Assembly (NCBI GenBank): GCA_038040395.1
Contig: JBBPIJ010000011.1
Span: 21,275 to 85,274 of the forward strand
DNA: 64,000 nucleotides
Origin: VAXT01 sp038040395
GTDB taxonomy: Bacteria; Actinomycetota; Thermoleophilia; Gaiellales; Gaiellaceae
Direction of reading: 5' to 3'
Below, in pieces: positions 18,696 through 27,080 of this stretch. The notes under the pieces were generated by a model. That model was not told the origin of the DNA. It made no database searches and saw nothing but the letters and a program-made list of their open reading frames with translations. The translations under genes and the position numbers were made by a program. How positions within the stretch are numbered: position 1 is the stretch's first letter; each line of letters begins with the position of its first letter.

Positions 18696-20396
18696 ATGTC
18701 CCCCTCAGCCCGGTCCGCCGTCACCGGGTCCCCCATTCGTGTCCTGCTGGTTCACGCGAACCCGTTCCAGCGCGTGACGCCGGTGCCAGCCTACGGGCTC
18801 GAACGGCTCCGCACGGCAATCGAGCCGGCCGGGGCAGAGGTCGAGCTGGTCGACCCTTACCTGGTCTCGGAAGACCCTCTGGGAGCCGCGCGGGCCGCCG
18901 CCGAGCGCTTCCGTCCGGACGTGGTCGGCCTCGGCATCCGCATCATCGACGACTGCATCGTCGTCGACCGGCTCGACGCGCCCGAGGACGAGCCGATCGA
19001 CGTCAGCTTCCTCTTACCGGAGATCCTCGAGCTGCGCCTGGCGCTTGCCGAGGCCGCGCCCGATGCACTCTTCCTCGCCGGTGGCGCGGGGTTCTCCGCG
19101 TGCCCCCAGGAGTGCCTGGAGTTCCTCGGCGTCGAGCACGGCGTCGTCGGCGCGGGCGAGGAGGCGCTGACGGCCATCTGCGAGGGAGCCGCCCTCGACG
19201 CGATCCCGGGCGTCGTTCGCCGCGGGGAGCCCCAGGGGATCGGCGCGTACCGCCTCTCGTTCGGCGGGCCAACCCGTCGTGATCCCCTCTACGCGCCCGC
19301 GAACTCGTTCCCGATCAGAACGCGCATCGGTTGCGCGATGCAGTGCGTGTACTGCACGGCTGCGAACCTCGCCCGGCAGCATGCGATCGGTGACCTCGAC
19401 ACCGTGCTCGACGAGGTCGAGGAGACGGTTGGAGTCGCCCGCGAGCGCGGAGTCGGCCGGGTCTCGATCTTCTTCGCCGACGACGAGTTCAACCTCCCGG
19501 ACGAGCGGCACCCGATCTCGGTGCTCCAGGGCATACGGGATCGCGGCCTCGAGAAGCACCTCACGTGGCGCGCCTACTTCAACCCGACGCCCTTCTCGGC
19601 GGAGTTCGCCGAGCTCGTTCGAGAGACGAACGGCCACGTCTCGATCACGGTGGACAGCGCCGCCGACGACCTCCTCGAGACCGCGCAGAAGCCTTTCCGC
19701 CGACGTCACCTGGATTCGCTCGTGGCGCTGCTCTCCGAGCACGAGGTCTCGGCCGACCTCGGCCTCATCTTCGGCCTGCCCGGCGAGACCGAGGAGACGA
19801 TCGCCGAGACGGTCGCGTTCGTCCGAGCGCTCCCGCCGTCTATCGAAGTCGTCTACTCGGCAGGGGCCCGGGTGTATCCACACACCCCGCTCGCCCGGAT
19901 CGCGGAGCAGGAGCCGGAACGACTCGTCGGCGCCGACGACCCGAGCTTCCTGACGCCGGTCGTCTATTCGCGCCCGTGGCCGCCGCGCGAGCTGGCGCGA
20001 CGGGTCTCCGAGGAGCTCGCGAGTCTCCCGAACGTCGATCGGGTCGGGACCGCCTACCGCAGCGGTGAGACGACCCTGTCCGACGCGTACCGCGCCGTCC
20101 TCGCCCAACCGACTTTGCAACAGACTGTTGCTAGGTCGCTTACGAGTGGCGGTTGGGCCGAGATCCTCGAGCGCGCGGCGCACGACGATTCTCAGCGCAA
20201 GCCGGCCGAGACGATCGCGGCCTGTCTCCAGATCGCCGTCTGGCACGGTCGGTACGACCTGGCGTCGGCGGCGGCGAAACGGTTGCTTCAGGAGGACATT
20301 CCTCCGGAGATGTCGAGAGCGCAGCTCCGCTTCGCCCGGCTCGCCTACGGCGGGCTCGCTGTGGCGGATAGGGCTAAGTCTGCGCTGCGGCGCTAA
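18696..20396 (+). CDS. B12-binding-type radical SAM protein
   Basis: 566 residues from ATG at 18696 (ten more from 18666). The N-terminal 190 residues have the alternating beta/alpha look of a cobalamin-binding domain (VGLGIRIIDDC, FLAGGAGFSACP). The iron-sulfur motif CxxxCxxC is at C213, C217, C220 (GCAMQCVYC). The barrel continues with FFADDEFNLP and GLIFGLPGETEETIAET. The last 110 residues, after a low-similarity linker, are helical and unassigned. It should bind a 4Fe-4S cluster and SAM; the cobalamin role and substrate are unknown. It stands alone with convergent and divergent neighbours, so the context gives no clue. Confidence 0.82.
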   Translation: MSPSARSAVTGSPIRVLLVHANPFQRVTPVPAYGLERLRTAIEPAGAEVELVDPYLVSEDPLGAARAAAERFRPDVVGLGIRIIDDCIVVDRLDAPEDEPIDVSFLLPEILELRLALAEAAPDALFLAGGAGFSACPQECLEFLGVEHGVVGAGEEALTAICEGAALDAIPGVVRRGEPQGIGAYRLSFGGPTRRDPLYAPANSFPIRTRIGCAMQCVYCTAANLARQHAIGDLDTVLDEVEETVGVARERGVGRVSIFFADDEFNLPDERHPISVLQGIRDRGLEKHLTWRAYFNPTPFSAEFAELVRETNGHVSITVDSAADDLLETAQKPFRRRHLDSLVALLSEHEVSADLGLIFGLPGETEETIAETVAFVRALPPSIEVVYSAGARVYPHTPLARIAEQEPERLVGADDPSFLTPVVYSRPWPPRELARRVSEELASLPNVDRVGTAYRSGETTLSDAYRAVLAQPTLQQTVARSLTSGGWAEILERAAHDDSQRKPAETIAACLQIAVWHGRYDLASAAAKRLLQEDIPPEMSRAQLRFARLAYGGLAVADRAKSALRR

Positions 20397-20802
20397 TCCA
20401 AATCGTCGAGGGCCTCGCGTGCCGTGCCCGCGCGGGCATCGCGAACCACGACGACGAGGTTCCGCTTCCGCAGGCAGGCCCCGATCAGATTCGACTCGTC
20501 ACACGAGGCTGGGCCCTGGCTCTTGAAGATCAATGCTGCCATGACGAGATCACCTCTCCCCGGCTCCGGCCCGCGGTACTCCTCCCGCACCACGACGATG
20601 CTTTCGACACCCTCCGGGACGACCTGCGGAAAAACTTTCCCGAGCTCTTGCTCCGTGTCGGACTGAGGTACCACGCCCGCGCTGAAACCGTGGTTGCGAA
20701 GCGCGTCGGCTACTTCCGGCGCGCTATAGGTCTTCGAATCCCGAGAGCAACCGTTAGGAAGGCGGCGGCGAAAGCAACCGCGAGGCTACGACGCAGCCAC
20801 AC
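20393..20802 (-). pseudogene. Lipoprotein gene broken by a one-base frameshift
   Basis: From GTG at 20802 one frame reads MWLRRSLAVAFAAAFLT, a clean signal peptide, then runs to a stop (TAG) within about 15 codons. A second frame, open from 20749 to the stop at 20393, begins GCSRDSKTYSAPEVADAL. Joining them with one extra base near 20751-20756 gives the lipobox LTGC and a lipoprotein of about 136 residues. The mature part is free of further damage. Either a real inactivating deletion or a sequencing error is possible. As the bases stand, only an internal GTG start at 20674 would give a 93-residue product without export signal. The start overlaps the end of hisC by 17 bp. Function unknown. Confidence 0.7.
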
Positions 20803-21907
20803 GACTGAGCACTTTTCCCAGTGCTTCGCCGAAGAGCTCGTTTTCCTCCGGTGTGCCGACGGTGACGCGAATTGCGCCCGCGGCGCCGAAGCCGGCCGTC
20901 GGCCGAACGATCACGCCCTCTCGGAGCAGCTGCTCGAACAGCGGCCGTGAGTCATCCCCCACCTCGGCGAAGAGGAAGTTCGCGACCGCGCCGGGCGGGT
21001 CGAGGCCGTGTTCCCGCAGGATGCGCTCGAGCTCGACGAGGCCTTCCGCGTTCACGCTTCGCCGGCGCTCCAGCTCGTCCGGTGCATCGAGGCTCGCGAG
21101 CGCGGCTACCTGGGCCGCCGCGTTGACGTCGAAGGCGCGTCTCACCTTCCCGATCGCCGTCACGAGCTCCGCCGGGCCGACGGCAAAGCCGACCCGCAGC
21201 CCGGCGAGCCCGTAGATCTTCGAGAACGTTCGCAGCACGACGGCCTTGCGACCGGCCTTCACGTACTCGAGCCCGTCGACGTACTCCGGGTCGTCGATGT
21301 ACTCGAAGTAGGCCTGGTCGAGAACCGTCAGCACGTGGTCGGGAACCGCGTCGAAGTACGCGTCGAGCTCCGCGCGCGTGTTCATCGTCCCGGTCGGGTT
21401 GTTCGGGTGACAGACGTAGACGATCTTCGTCCGCGGGCCGATCGCCTCGAGCATCGCCTCGAGGTCGTAGCGGTACTCGACGAGCGGCACTTTGTGGGCT
21501 ACCGCGCCGAGCTTCAACGCGTCGATCACGTAGCTCGGAAATGAGGGCCAACCGCAGACGATCTCGTCGCCGGGGTCGAGCGCGAGCTGGGAGAGGTAGT
21601 CGACGATCCCGTCCGAACCGGCGCCTGGCGCGACCTCCTCGAAACGCACGTCGTGGCGCTCCGCGAGCGCAGCGCGCAGCCGATACGAGCCGCCGTCCGG
21701 ATAGCGGTTCAGCTCCTCGGCGCCGCGGGCGAGCGCCTCGAGCGCCTCCGGGAACGGGCCGAACGGCCCCTCGTTCGAGGCGAGCTTGACGACCCGCTCG
21801 AGCCCGAGCTCTCTCTGAACTTCTTCGACCGGCTTACCAGGCTCGTACGGGACGAGGTCGCGTACCGCAGGTTTGAAGAACGAATCGGCGATATCCGCAA
21901 AGCCCAC
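20786..21907 (-). CDS. hisC: Histidinol-phosphate aminotransferase family protein
   Basis: 373 residues, PLP fold type I. ASNEGPFGPFP, HPNNPTGT, DQAYFEYID and the PLP lysine in RTFSKIYGLAGLRVGF are the HisC signatures. It transfers an amino group between glutamate and imidazole-acetol phosphate in histidine synthesis. Similar enzymes act on aromatic amino acids, and no other his gene is nearby, so aromatic aminotransferase remains possible. GTG start at 21907 with TAGGCT (21919-21914) six bases upstream. Confidence 0.88.
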   Translation of the reverse strand: MGFADIADSFFKPAVRDLVPYEPGKPVEEVQRELGLERVVKLASNEGPFGPFPEALEALARGAEELNRYPDGGSYRLRAALAERHDVRFEEVAPGAGSDGIVDYLSQLALDPGDEIVCGWPSFPSYVIDALKLGAVAHKVPLVEYRYDLEAMLEAIGPRTKIVYVCHPNNPTGTMNTRAELDAYFDAVPDHVLTVLDQAYFEYIDDPEYVDGLEYVKAGRKAVVLRTFSKIYGLAGLRVGFAVGPAELVTAIGKVRRAFDVNAAAQVAALASLDAPDELERRRSVNAEGLVELERILREHGLDPPGAVANFLFAEVGDDSRPLFEQLLREGVIVRPTAGFGAAGAIRVTVGTPEENELFGEALGKVLSRVAAS

Positions 21908-21913
21908 GCTCGA

Positions 21914-21919
21914 AGCCTA
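21914..21919 (-). promoter_or_regulatory. Candidate -10 box of hisC
   Basis: TAGGCT read on the minus strand, six bases from the GTG, identical to the boxes found before the genes at 7153 and 35141. Confidence 0.55.
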
Positions 21920-21926
21920 ATTGGCG

Positions 21927-22030
21927 GCGGAGGCGGGCTTTGCCCGGCTCCGCTCACATACGTGGGTTCGAGAGACCAACCCGATGAAAGTCGTCATGGC
22001 TCGGCGCAGCCGAGCCGGACTTTCTTCGGC
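21927..22030 (-). repeat. Stop-proximal double-hairpin repeat, family 2, copy 1
   Basis: Two stems. One pairs 21927-21938 with 21942-21953 around a three-base loop, with one mismatch. The other is nested: GAAAGTC (21986-21992) pairs with GACTTTC (22018-22024) and encloses GGCTCGGC (21998-22005) pairing with 22009-22016 around GCA. In transcript sense it starts right after the stop of the GNAT gene. A second copy with the same order lies at 49253-49353. Confidence 0.8.
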
Positions 22031-22531
22031 TCAGTCGAGGTACAGCGCCATCAGGATCGCGTCCACGTAGTGACCGGCGATTCGATAGTGGCGGCGCCGG
22101 CGGCCTTCGTCCACGAAGCCCAGCTTGCGGTAGAGCGCGATCGCAGGCTCGTTGTGCGGGAAGACGTGCAGCTCGAGCTTCGTCACCCCCGATCCCCGCG
22201 CCCACTTGACCGCCTCGCCCATCAGCGCCGTGCCGATGCCGCGGCGGCGCTCCTCGGCGGCCACCATCAGCCCCAGCTCGGCGACGTGGTGGCTCACGGG
22301 GTTGCTATCGCGTGCGATCGACAGTCGCCCAACCACCCCGACAGGCGTCTCGGCGACGAAGACGGCAGCGTTCGGATCCCGTCGGACGCTCTTCACGTTG
22401 CGCCGTTCGTCCGCCGAGCTGCGGTTGTAGGTCAACCAGAGCTCGGCCTCGACGGCGACACTCCGGCCCAGGTTGACGAGAGAGTTCGCGTCCCCGGCTG
22501 CCGCAGGCCTGACGATGAGCCAGTCACTCAT
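22031..22531 (-). CDS. GNAT family N-acetyltransferase
   Basis: 166 residues. Acetyl-CoA-binding motif RRRGIGTALMGEAV and the downstream HVFPHNEPAIALYRKLGF segment are typical of GNAT enzymes. RHYRIAGHYVDAILMALYL closes the domain. The acceptor is unknown. Its ATG overlaps the stop of the gamma-glutamyltransferase gene (ATGA), so it is co-translated with it. Confidence 0.88.
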   Translation of the reverse strand: MSDWLIVRPAAAGDANSLVNLGRSVAVEAELWLTYNRSSADERRNVKSVRRDPNAAVFVAETPVGVVGRLSIARDSNPVSHHVAELGLMVAAEERRRGIGTALMGEAVKWARGSGVTKLELHVFPHNEPAIALYRKLGFVDEGRRRRHYRIAGHYVDAILMALYLD

Positions 22532-24093
22532 GCGGATACGACGATGCCATGGCCGCCGCGACGAGGATCGCCTGCCGCCGCCAGGGTCCCGTCCGGCAAC
22601 ATCTCCACCGCGGCGGCGCCGCCGAAATAGAGATTGCGCTGCCGCCAGCGTACGAGCTCGTAACCAAGGGACTCGAGCCGATCGAGCTCGGCCGGCTCAC
22701 TTCCTCCCTCGCAGTGGACCTGACCATCGTCCACGTGGATTCGCGCCGCGGAGATCGCCTCCTCGACGGGTAGACCGTGGCGAACGACGTTCACGACCAC
22801 CTGAAGGATCGCGCCCCGCAGGCGCAACGAGCCGGCGCTGCCCACGACGAGCCGAGGGCGCCCCTCCTTGACGACCACGGAAGGCGCCATCATGCTCGTC
22901 AGCCTGAGCCCCGGCCGGGGATCGCCTCCCGCGGGCCCGAGATCGAACTCGCCGAGCATGTTGTTGAGGTGGATGCCGGTCCCTGGGACGATCACGCCCG
23001 AGCCCGCTCCGGTCGAGACGGTGAGCGCCGCAGCGTTGCCGCGCTCGTCGACCACGGAGATGTGAGTCGTGCCGGTCGGCGCCGCGGCTTCCGGAACGGG
23101 CGCGCCGTCGCGCATCCGCTCGACCGCCTCGCGCAAGGCGGTCTCCGTGTACAGGCGCTTCGCCAGGCCGCCGCGATAGAGATCTCTCCCGAAACGGCCG
23201 TCGCGCGTATGCGCCTGTTCGCGCATGACCTGGACGAGGGCGGTGATCGCTTCGGCGCTGCCCGGCGCTCCGCTGCCGCCGAGCGCTTCGAGGAGGCGCA
23301 GTCCGTAGCCGATCAATACGCCCCCCGAGGAGGGAGGCGGGTTCGACTCGAACTCGTGGCCGAGATAGCTGGCCTCGACAGGTCGACGCCTGATCACGCG
23401 GTACTCGGCGAGGTCACGCGCGGTGATCAATCCCCCGTGGGCTTCCAGATGGCTCACGAGCGCCCGCGCGAGCTCACCGCGGTAGATGTCCTCTGCACCG
23501 CGCTCGGACAGCGTCTCGAGTGTCCCGGCGAGATCCTCCATCACCAGCTTGTCGCCGGCGACGAGGCGGCTCCCGCCGTTCTCATAGATCGCGCACCCCT
23601 CGTCGGTGTGGCGCAGGATCAGGTCGAGGATCGCGTGGAGGTACGCCTGCTCGCGGGTCAGCGCGATGCCGTTCCTGGCCAGTGAGACGGCCGGTTCGAT
23701 GAGGCGAGCCCACGGAATCGAGCCGTATGCGCCGTGCGCCGCCGCGAGGCCCGCGGGCGCGCCAGGAACGGCACACGAGGCCGCCCCGATCTTGAAGACC
23801 TGACTCGACTTGGACGTGAAGTCGACGTCCACCGACTCCATCTCCCCGGCTTTCCCCTCGTCGAGCCCGAGGCCCGGTATGGCGACATAGAAGTCCAGCA
23901 GCCTCGTCGTGCGATCCCGCGCCCGGTGGACGAGCATGAATCCTCCCCCACCCGGCCCGGTCAACGGGCTCTCGGCCACCCAAGACGCAAACGCCGCGGC
24001 GAGGCACGCGTCAACCGCGTTTCCGCCCTCGGCGAGGATCTCGGCGCCGGCCTCGGCCGTGAGCCGATGCCCGGCAGCGATCGCTCCTCTCAT
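22528..24093 (-). CDS. Gamma-glutamyltransferase family protein
   Basis: 521 residues. The autocatalytic nucleophile is expected at T342 in GTTHISVVDE, and the family signature SPLTGPGGGGFMLVH lies near 42-56. NNMLGEFDL and the glycine-rich oxyanion region follow. The family splits itself after the Thr and hydrolyses or transfers the glutamyl group of glutathione and related compounds. There is no signal peptide, since the protein starts directly with the conserved GAIAAGHRLTAEAG core, so a cytoplasmic form is suggested. The start ATG has TACGCT seven bases upstream. Confidence 0.9.
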   Translation of the reverse strand: MRGAIAAGHRLTAEAGAEILAEGGNAVDACLAAAFASWVAESPLTGPGGGGFMLVHRARDRTTRLLDFYVAIPGLGLDEGKAGEMESVDVDFTSKSSQVFKIGAASCAVPGAPAGLAAAHGAYGSIPWARLIEPAVSLARNGIALTREQAYLHAILDLILRHTDEGCAIYENGGSRLVAGDKLVMEDLAGTLETLSERGAEDIYRGELARALVSHLEAHGGLITARDLAEYRVIRRRPVEASYLGHEFESNPPPSSGGVLIGYGLRLLEALGGSGAPGSAEAITALVQVMREQAHTRDGRFGRDLYRGGLAKRLYTETALREAVERMRDGAPVPEAAAPTGTTHISVVDERGNAAALTVSTGAGSGVIVPGTGIHLNNMLGEFDLGPAGGDPRPGLRLTSMMAPSVVVKEGRPRLVVGSAGSLRLRGAILQVVVNVVRHGLPVEEAISAARIHVDDGQVHCEGGSEPAELDRLESLGYELVRWRQRNLYFGGAAAVEMLPDGTLAAAGDPRRGGHGIVVSA

Positions 24094-24154
24094 GCGCGAA
24101 AGCGTAGTCCGGGAAGCGGAGAGGAGCCGCTACGCCTAGTAGTCTTGGCCGGAC
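24094..24154. promoter_or_regulatory. Divergent promoter region (ggt-type gene / membrane protein)
   Basis: 61 bp. TACGCT (24106-24101) faces the minus-strand ATG at 24093 with seven bases between. TAGTCT (24140-24145) faces the plus-strand GTG at 24155 with nine bases between. Neither start has a Shine-Dalgarno site. Confidence 0.55.
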
Positions 24155-25768
24155 GTGCAGCGCGCGCACTTTCTCATGCGCGAGGCGATGTTCGCCGCCG
24201 GCTCCGCCGCCTCGCTCGCAGCACTCCTGATCTGGCTCGGGCCTCCTGGCAACGATCTGGCCGCTCATGTCTACCAGCGGACGGTCTTCCTTCACGACGG
24301 CTTCCAGCTCTGGAACAACTTCTGGTACGGAGGCCGCTACAGCTTCGTCACCTACAGCGTCCTCTACTACCCGCTCGCCGGCGTCCTCGGGATCAAGCCG
24401 CTCGCGGTCGCGTCGATCGCGACGGCGGCGCTCGCGTTCGCGGTCGTCGTGGGCCGGCAGTGGGGGCCGCTCGCGCGCTGGTCGAGCAGGACCTTTGCGG
24501 TCGTCTGGGCAGGGCTCGTGATCTCGGCGGCGTTCCCCTTCGCGCTCGGCATCGCCCTCGGGCTGCTCGCCATCTGGGCGCTCCAGGCGGGCAAGCGCTG
24601 GCGCTTCGGCATCCTCGCCGTGCTCACCGCAGCCGCTAGCCCACTCGCCTTCCTCCTGTTGGCGATCTTCCTCGCAGGCATCGGGCTCGGCATGCTCGAG
24701 CGTGGGCGGCGGCTCCTCGCGCCGACGCTGATCATCACGGCCGTCGGCGTGAGCCAATTCCTGCTCACCCGCGCCTTCTCGGACGGCGGCCGTTACCCGT
24801 TCTCGCTGTTCGAGCTTGCCTCGATCCTCCTCTTCTGCGCGCTGGGCGGAGCGTTGACCTGGCAGGTCGAGAGCGCCCGGATGATCCGCTGGTTCTTCGT
24901 CGCGTACGGCGTGACCAGCATCGCCGCCTTCGCGATCGCCTCGCCCTTGGGGGAGAACATCGCGCGGGTGCGCTTCGCTGCGCTCCCGATCGCCGTTCTC
25001 GTCCTCTCGCTCCGCAGCTGGCGCCCTCTGCCGGTCGCGGCGCTCGTCCTCGTGCTCGCTGGCTCATGGAACCTCAGCCCGCACGCGTGGAGCTTCTCGC
25101 GCGCGACAGTCGAGCCAACCGCCCACGAGGCCTACTGGCAGCCGGCGGTCGACTACCTGCGAGAGCACCTCGCGCCGTCCTACCGTGTCGAGGCCGTCGA
25201 CACTTCCGGCCACTGGGCGGCCGTCTATCTTCCGCGGGCGGGTATTCCGCTCACGCGCGGCTGGTTCCGGCAGGACGACTTCCCGCAGAACGAAGTGCTC
25301 TACGACCGGTTCGACAGCGCGACCTACCTGCGCTGGCTGCGCCAGCTGGGCGTGCGCTACGTCGTCCTGACGGACGCGCCCACGGACTACAGCGCACAGG
25401 AAGAGGCTCGCCTGATCCGGACCGGCGGCTCGGGGCTCGTCCCCGTGTTTCGCACCGAGCACATCACGATCTTCTCGGTCCCACGTCCCCGACCGCTTTT
25501 GACGGGCTCCGCTCCGGCCGAAGTGCTCGCCCTCGCGCAGACCTACCTGCTGCTCCACGTCGACGCGCCCGGCCGCTACCGGCTCGCGGTTCGCTACTCG
25601 CCGTACTGGAAGGTGACCGGGGCCTGCGTGTTCCGCGGGAAGGACGGGATGATCCGGCTCATGTCCCGCCGGCGCGGCCTCCTCCTGCTTCGCTTCGAGG
25701 TCGACACGGGCAGAGCGCTCGCAACCATGGTCGGCCGCGGGCCTGCCGAGTGTCTAGCTAGTCCGTAA
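24155..25768 (+). CDS. Polytopic membrane protein, possibly GT-C glycosyltransferase-like
   Basis: 537 residues. Around ten hydrophobic helices occupy the first 310 residues. An early loop, GNDLAAHVYQ, resembles the acidic first-loop of GT-C glycosyltransferases and of membrane proteins annotated as PTPS-related. The last 220 residues look soluble and extracytoplasmic (DTSGHWAAVYLPRAG, LGVRYVVLTDAPTDY). A lipid-linked sugar transferase acting at the outer face of the membrane is plausible but not shown. The stop overlaps convergent ftsZ by 11 bp. Confidence 0.75.
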   Translation: MQRAHFLMREAMFAAGSAASLAALLIWLGPPGNDLAAHVYQRTVFLHDGFQLWNNFWYGGRYSFVTYSVLYYPLAGVLGIKPLAVASIATAALAFAVVVGRQWGPLARWSSRTFAVVWAGLVISAAFPFALGIALGLLAIWALQAGKRWRFGILAVLTAAASPLAFLLLAIFLAGIGLGMLERGRRLLAPTLIITAVGVSQFLLTRAFSDGGRYPFSLFELASILLFCALGGALTWQVESARMIRWFFVAYGVTSIAAFAIASPLGENIARVRFAALPIAVLVLSLRSWRPLPVAALVLVLAGSWNLSPHAWSFSRATVEPTAHEAYWQPAVDYLREHLAPSYRVEAVDTSGHWAAVYLPRAGIPLTRGWFRQDDFPQNEVLYDRFDSATYLRWLRQLGVRYVVLTDAPTDYSAQEEARLIRTGGSGLVPVFRTEHITIFSVPRPRPLLTGSAPAEVLALAQTYLLLHVDAPGRYRLAVRYSPYWKVTGACVFRGKDGMIRLMSRRRGLLLLRFEVDTGRALATMVGRGPAECLASP

Positions 25769-27080
25769 GGAAGGCGGGCGGCTCGAGCGGGTCGGGCTCG
25801 CGGCGCGGCGGAGGAGTGTGCCTGCGTCCGGGGACGTCGGCGAGGCCGGTCGCGATGACCGTGATCCAGACCTGGCCGGTCAGACGCTCGTCGATCGTTG
25901 CGCCGAAGATGATGTTCGTGTCGTCGCGCGCACCGCGCCGGACGACCTCTGCCGCCTCGTTCACCTCGTAGAGCGACAAATCGTCTCCACCCGCGATCGA
26001 GAGCAGGATCCCGCGCGCCCCGACGAGCTCGGTGTCGATCAGCGGCGAGCTGAGCGCGCTCTCGGCGGCCTTGACGGCGCGATCCTCTCCGGTTGCGAAG
26101 CCGATTCCCATCAGCGCGGATCCGGCGTCGCTCATGATCGTCTTCACGTCGGCGAAGTCGAGATTGATGAGGCCGGGCATCGTGATCAGGTCGGTGATGC
26201 CCTGTACGCCCTGGCGTAGGACGTCGTCGGCGATGCGGAACGCGTCGAGCATCGACGTCTTTTTGTCGAGCACCTCGAGCAGCTTGTCGTTCGGGATCAC
26301 GATCACGGTGTCGCAGCCCGTTCTCAGCGCCTCGATGCCGTCGTCGGCCTGCGTACGCCGCTTCGTGCCCTCGAAGTGGAACGGGAGCGTGACGATGCCG
26401 ACCGTGAGCGCGCCGACTTCCTTCGCGATTCTCGCGACGACCGGCGCGGCACCGGACCCCGTTCCGCCGCCCTCGCCCGCGGTCACGAAGACCATGTCCG
26501 AGCCGCGCAGCGCGCGCTTGATCTGGTCGTAGGACTCCTCTGCGGCCCGCCGGCCGAGATCGGCCGAGGCGCCAGAGCCGAGGCCCTGAGTCAGCTCGCG
26601 GCCGATGTGGATCTTGACCGGCGCGTCCGAGAGCGCGAGCTGCTGGATGTCGGTGTTGACCGCGACGAACTCGACGTCCGCGATGCCGGCGTCGATCATC
26701 CGGTTGACCGCGTTCAGCCCCGCGCCGCCGACGCCGACGACGCGGATGACCGCGAGGTAGGCGCCCGTCTCGGCGCGCGGAGCTCGATGGAGCCGCGGCG
26801 CGGGCTCGGGCATCGCCTGGACACGAGGCAGCTCCTCGACGGGCCTCAGGTCGGGCCGCGGCGCAGGTTCAGGCTCTGGTTCCGGCGCAATGGGCTCGAA
26901 CGGCGGCGCGTGCTCGACCGTCTCCTCGAGTGGCTCGACCGGCGCGGCCTCCGGGGTGCTTGACGCCGGCTCGTCGCCCGCGGCCGTCTTACTTTGACGC
27001 GTAGCGTGCTGCGCGGCTTCCGTCGCCCGGAAGAGCTCCGCGAGGGGACCCTCACGCATGCTTGCGCGCTTGCGAGCCAT
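25758..27080 (-). CDS. ftsZ: FtsZ-family cell division GTPase with long N-terminal extension
   Basis: 440 residues from ATG at 27080. Roughly the first 105 residues are an acidic, Pro/Glu-rich extension (EPEPEPAPRP), absent from ordinary FtsZ. The GTPase begins at about 112 with IRVVGVGGAGLNAVN, tubulin signature GGGTGSG is at 204-210, and the synergy-loop segment NLDFADVKTIMSD follows. The tail ends in PPAFLTD, a variant of the partner-binding peptide. It should polymerise into the division ring. It is coupled to parA and not to a division (dcw) cluster. An upstream GTG/ATG at 27122 is possible, but the site at 27086-27093 selects 27080. Confidence 0.93.
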   Translation of the reverse strand: MARKRASMREGPLAELFRATEAAQHATRQSKTAAGDEPASSTPEAAPVEPLEETVEHAPPFEPIAPEPEPEPAPRPDLRPVEELPRVQAMPEPAPRLHRAPRAETGAYLAVIRVVGVGGAGLNAVNRMIDAGIADVEFVAVNTDIQQLALSDAPVKIHIGRELTQGLGSGASADLGRRAAEESYDQIKRALRGSDMVFVTAGEGGGTGSGAAPVVARIAKEVGALTVGIVTLPFHFEGTKRRTQADDGIEALRTGCDTVIVIPNDKLLEVLDKKTSMLDAFRIADDVLRQGVQGITDLITMPGLINLDFADVKTIMSDAGSALMGIGFATGEDRAVKAAESALSSPLIDTELVGARGILLSIAGGDDLSLYEVNEAAEVVRRGARDDTNIIFGATIDERLTGQVWITVIATGLADVPGRRHTPPPRREPDPLEPPAFLTD

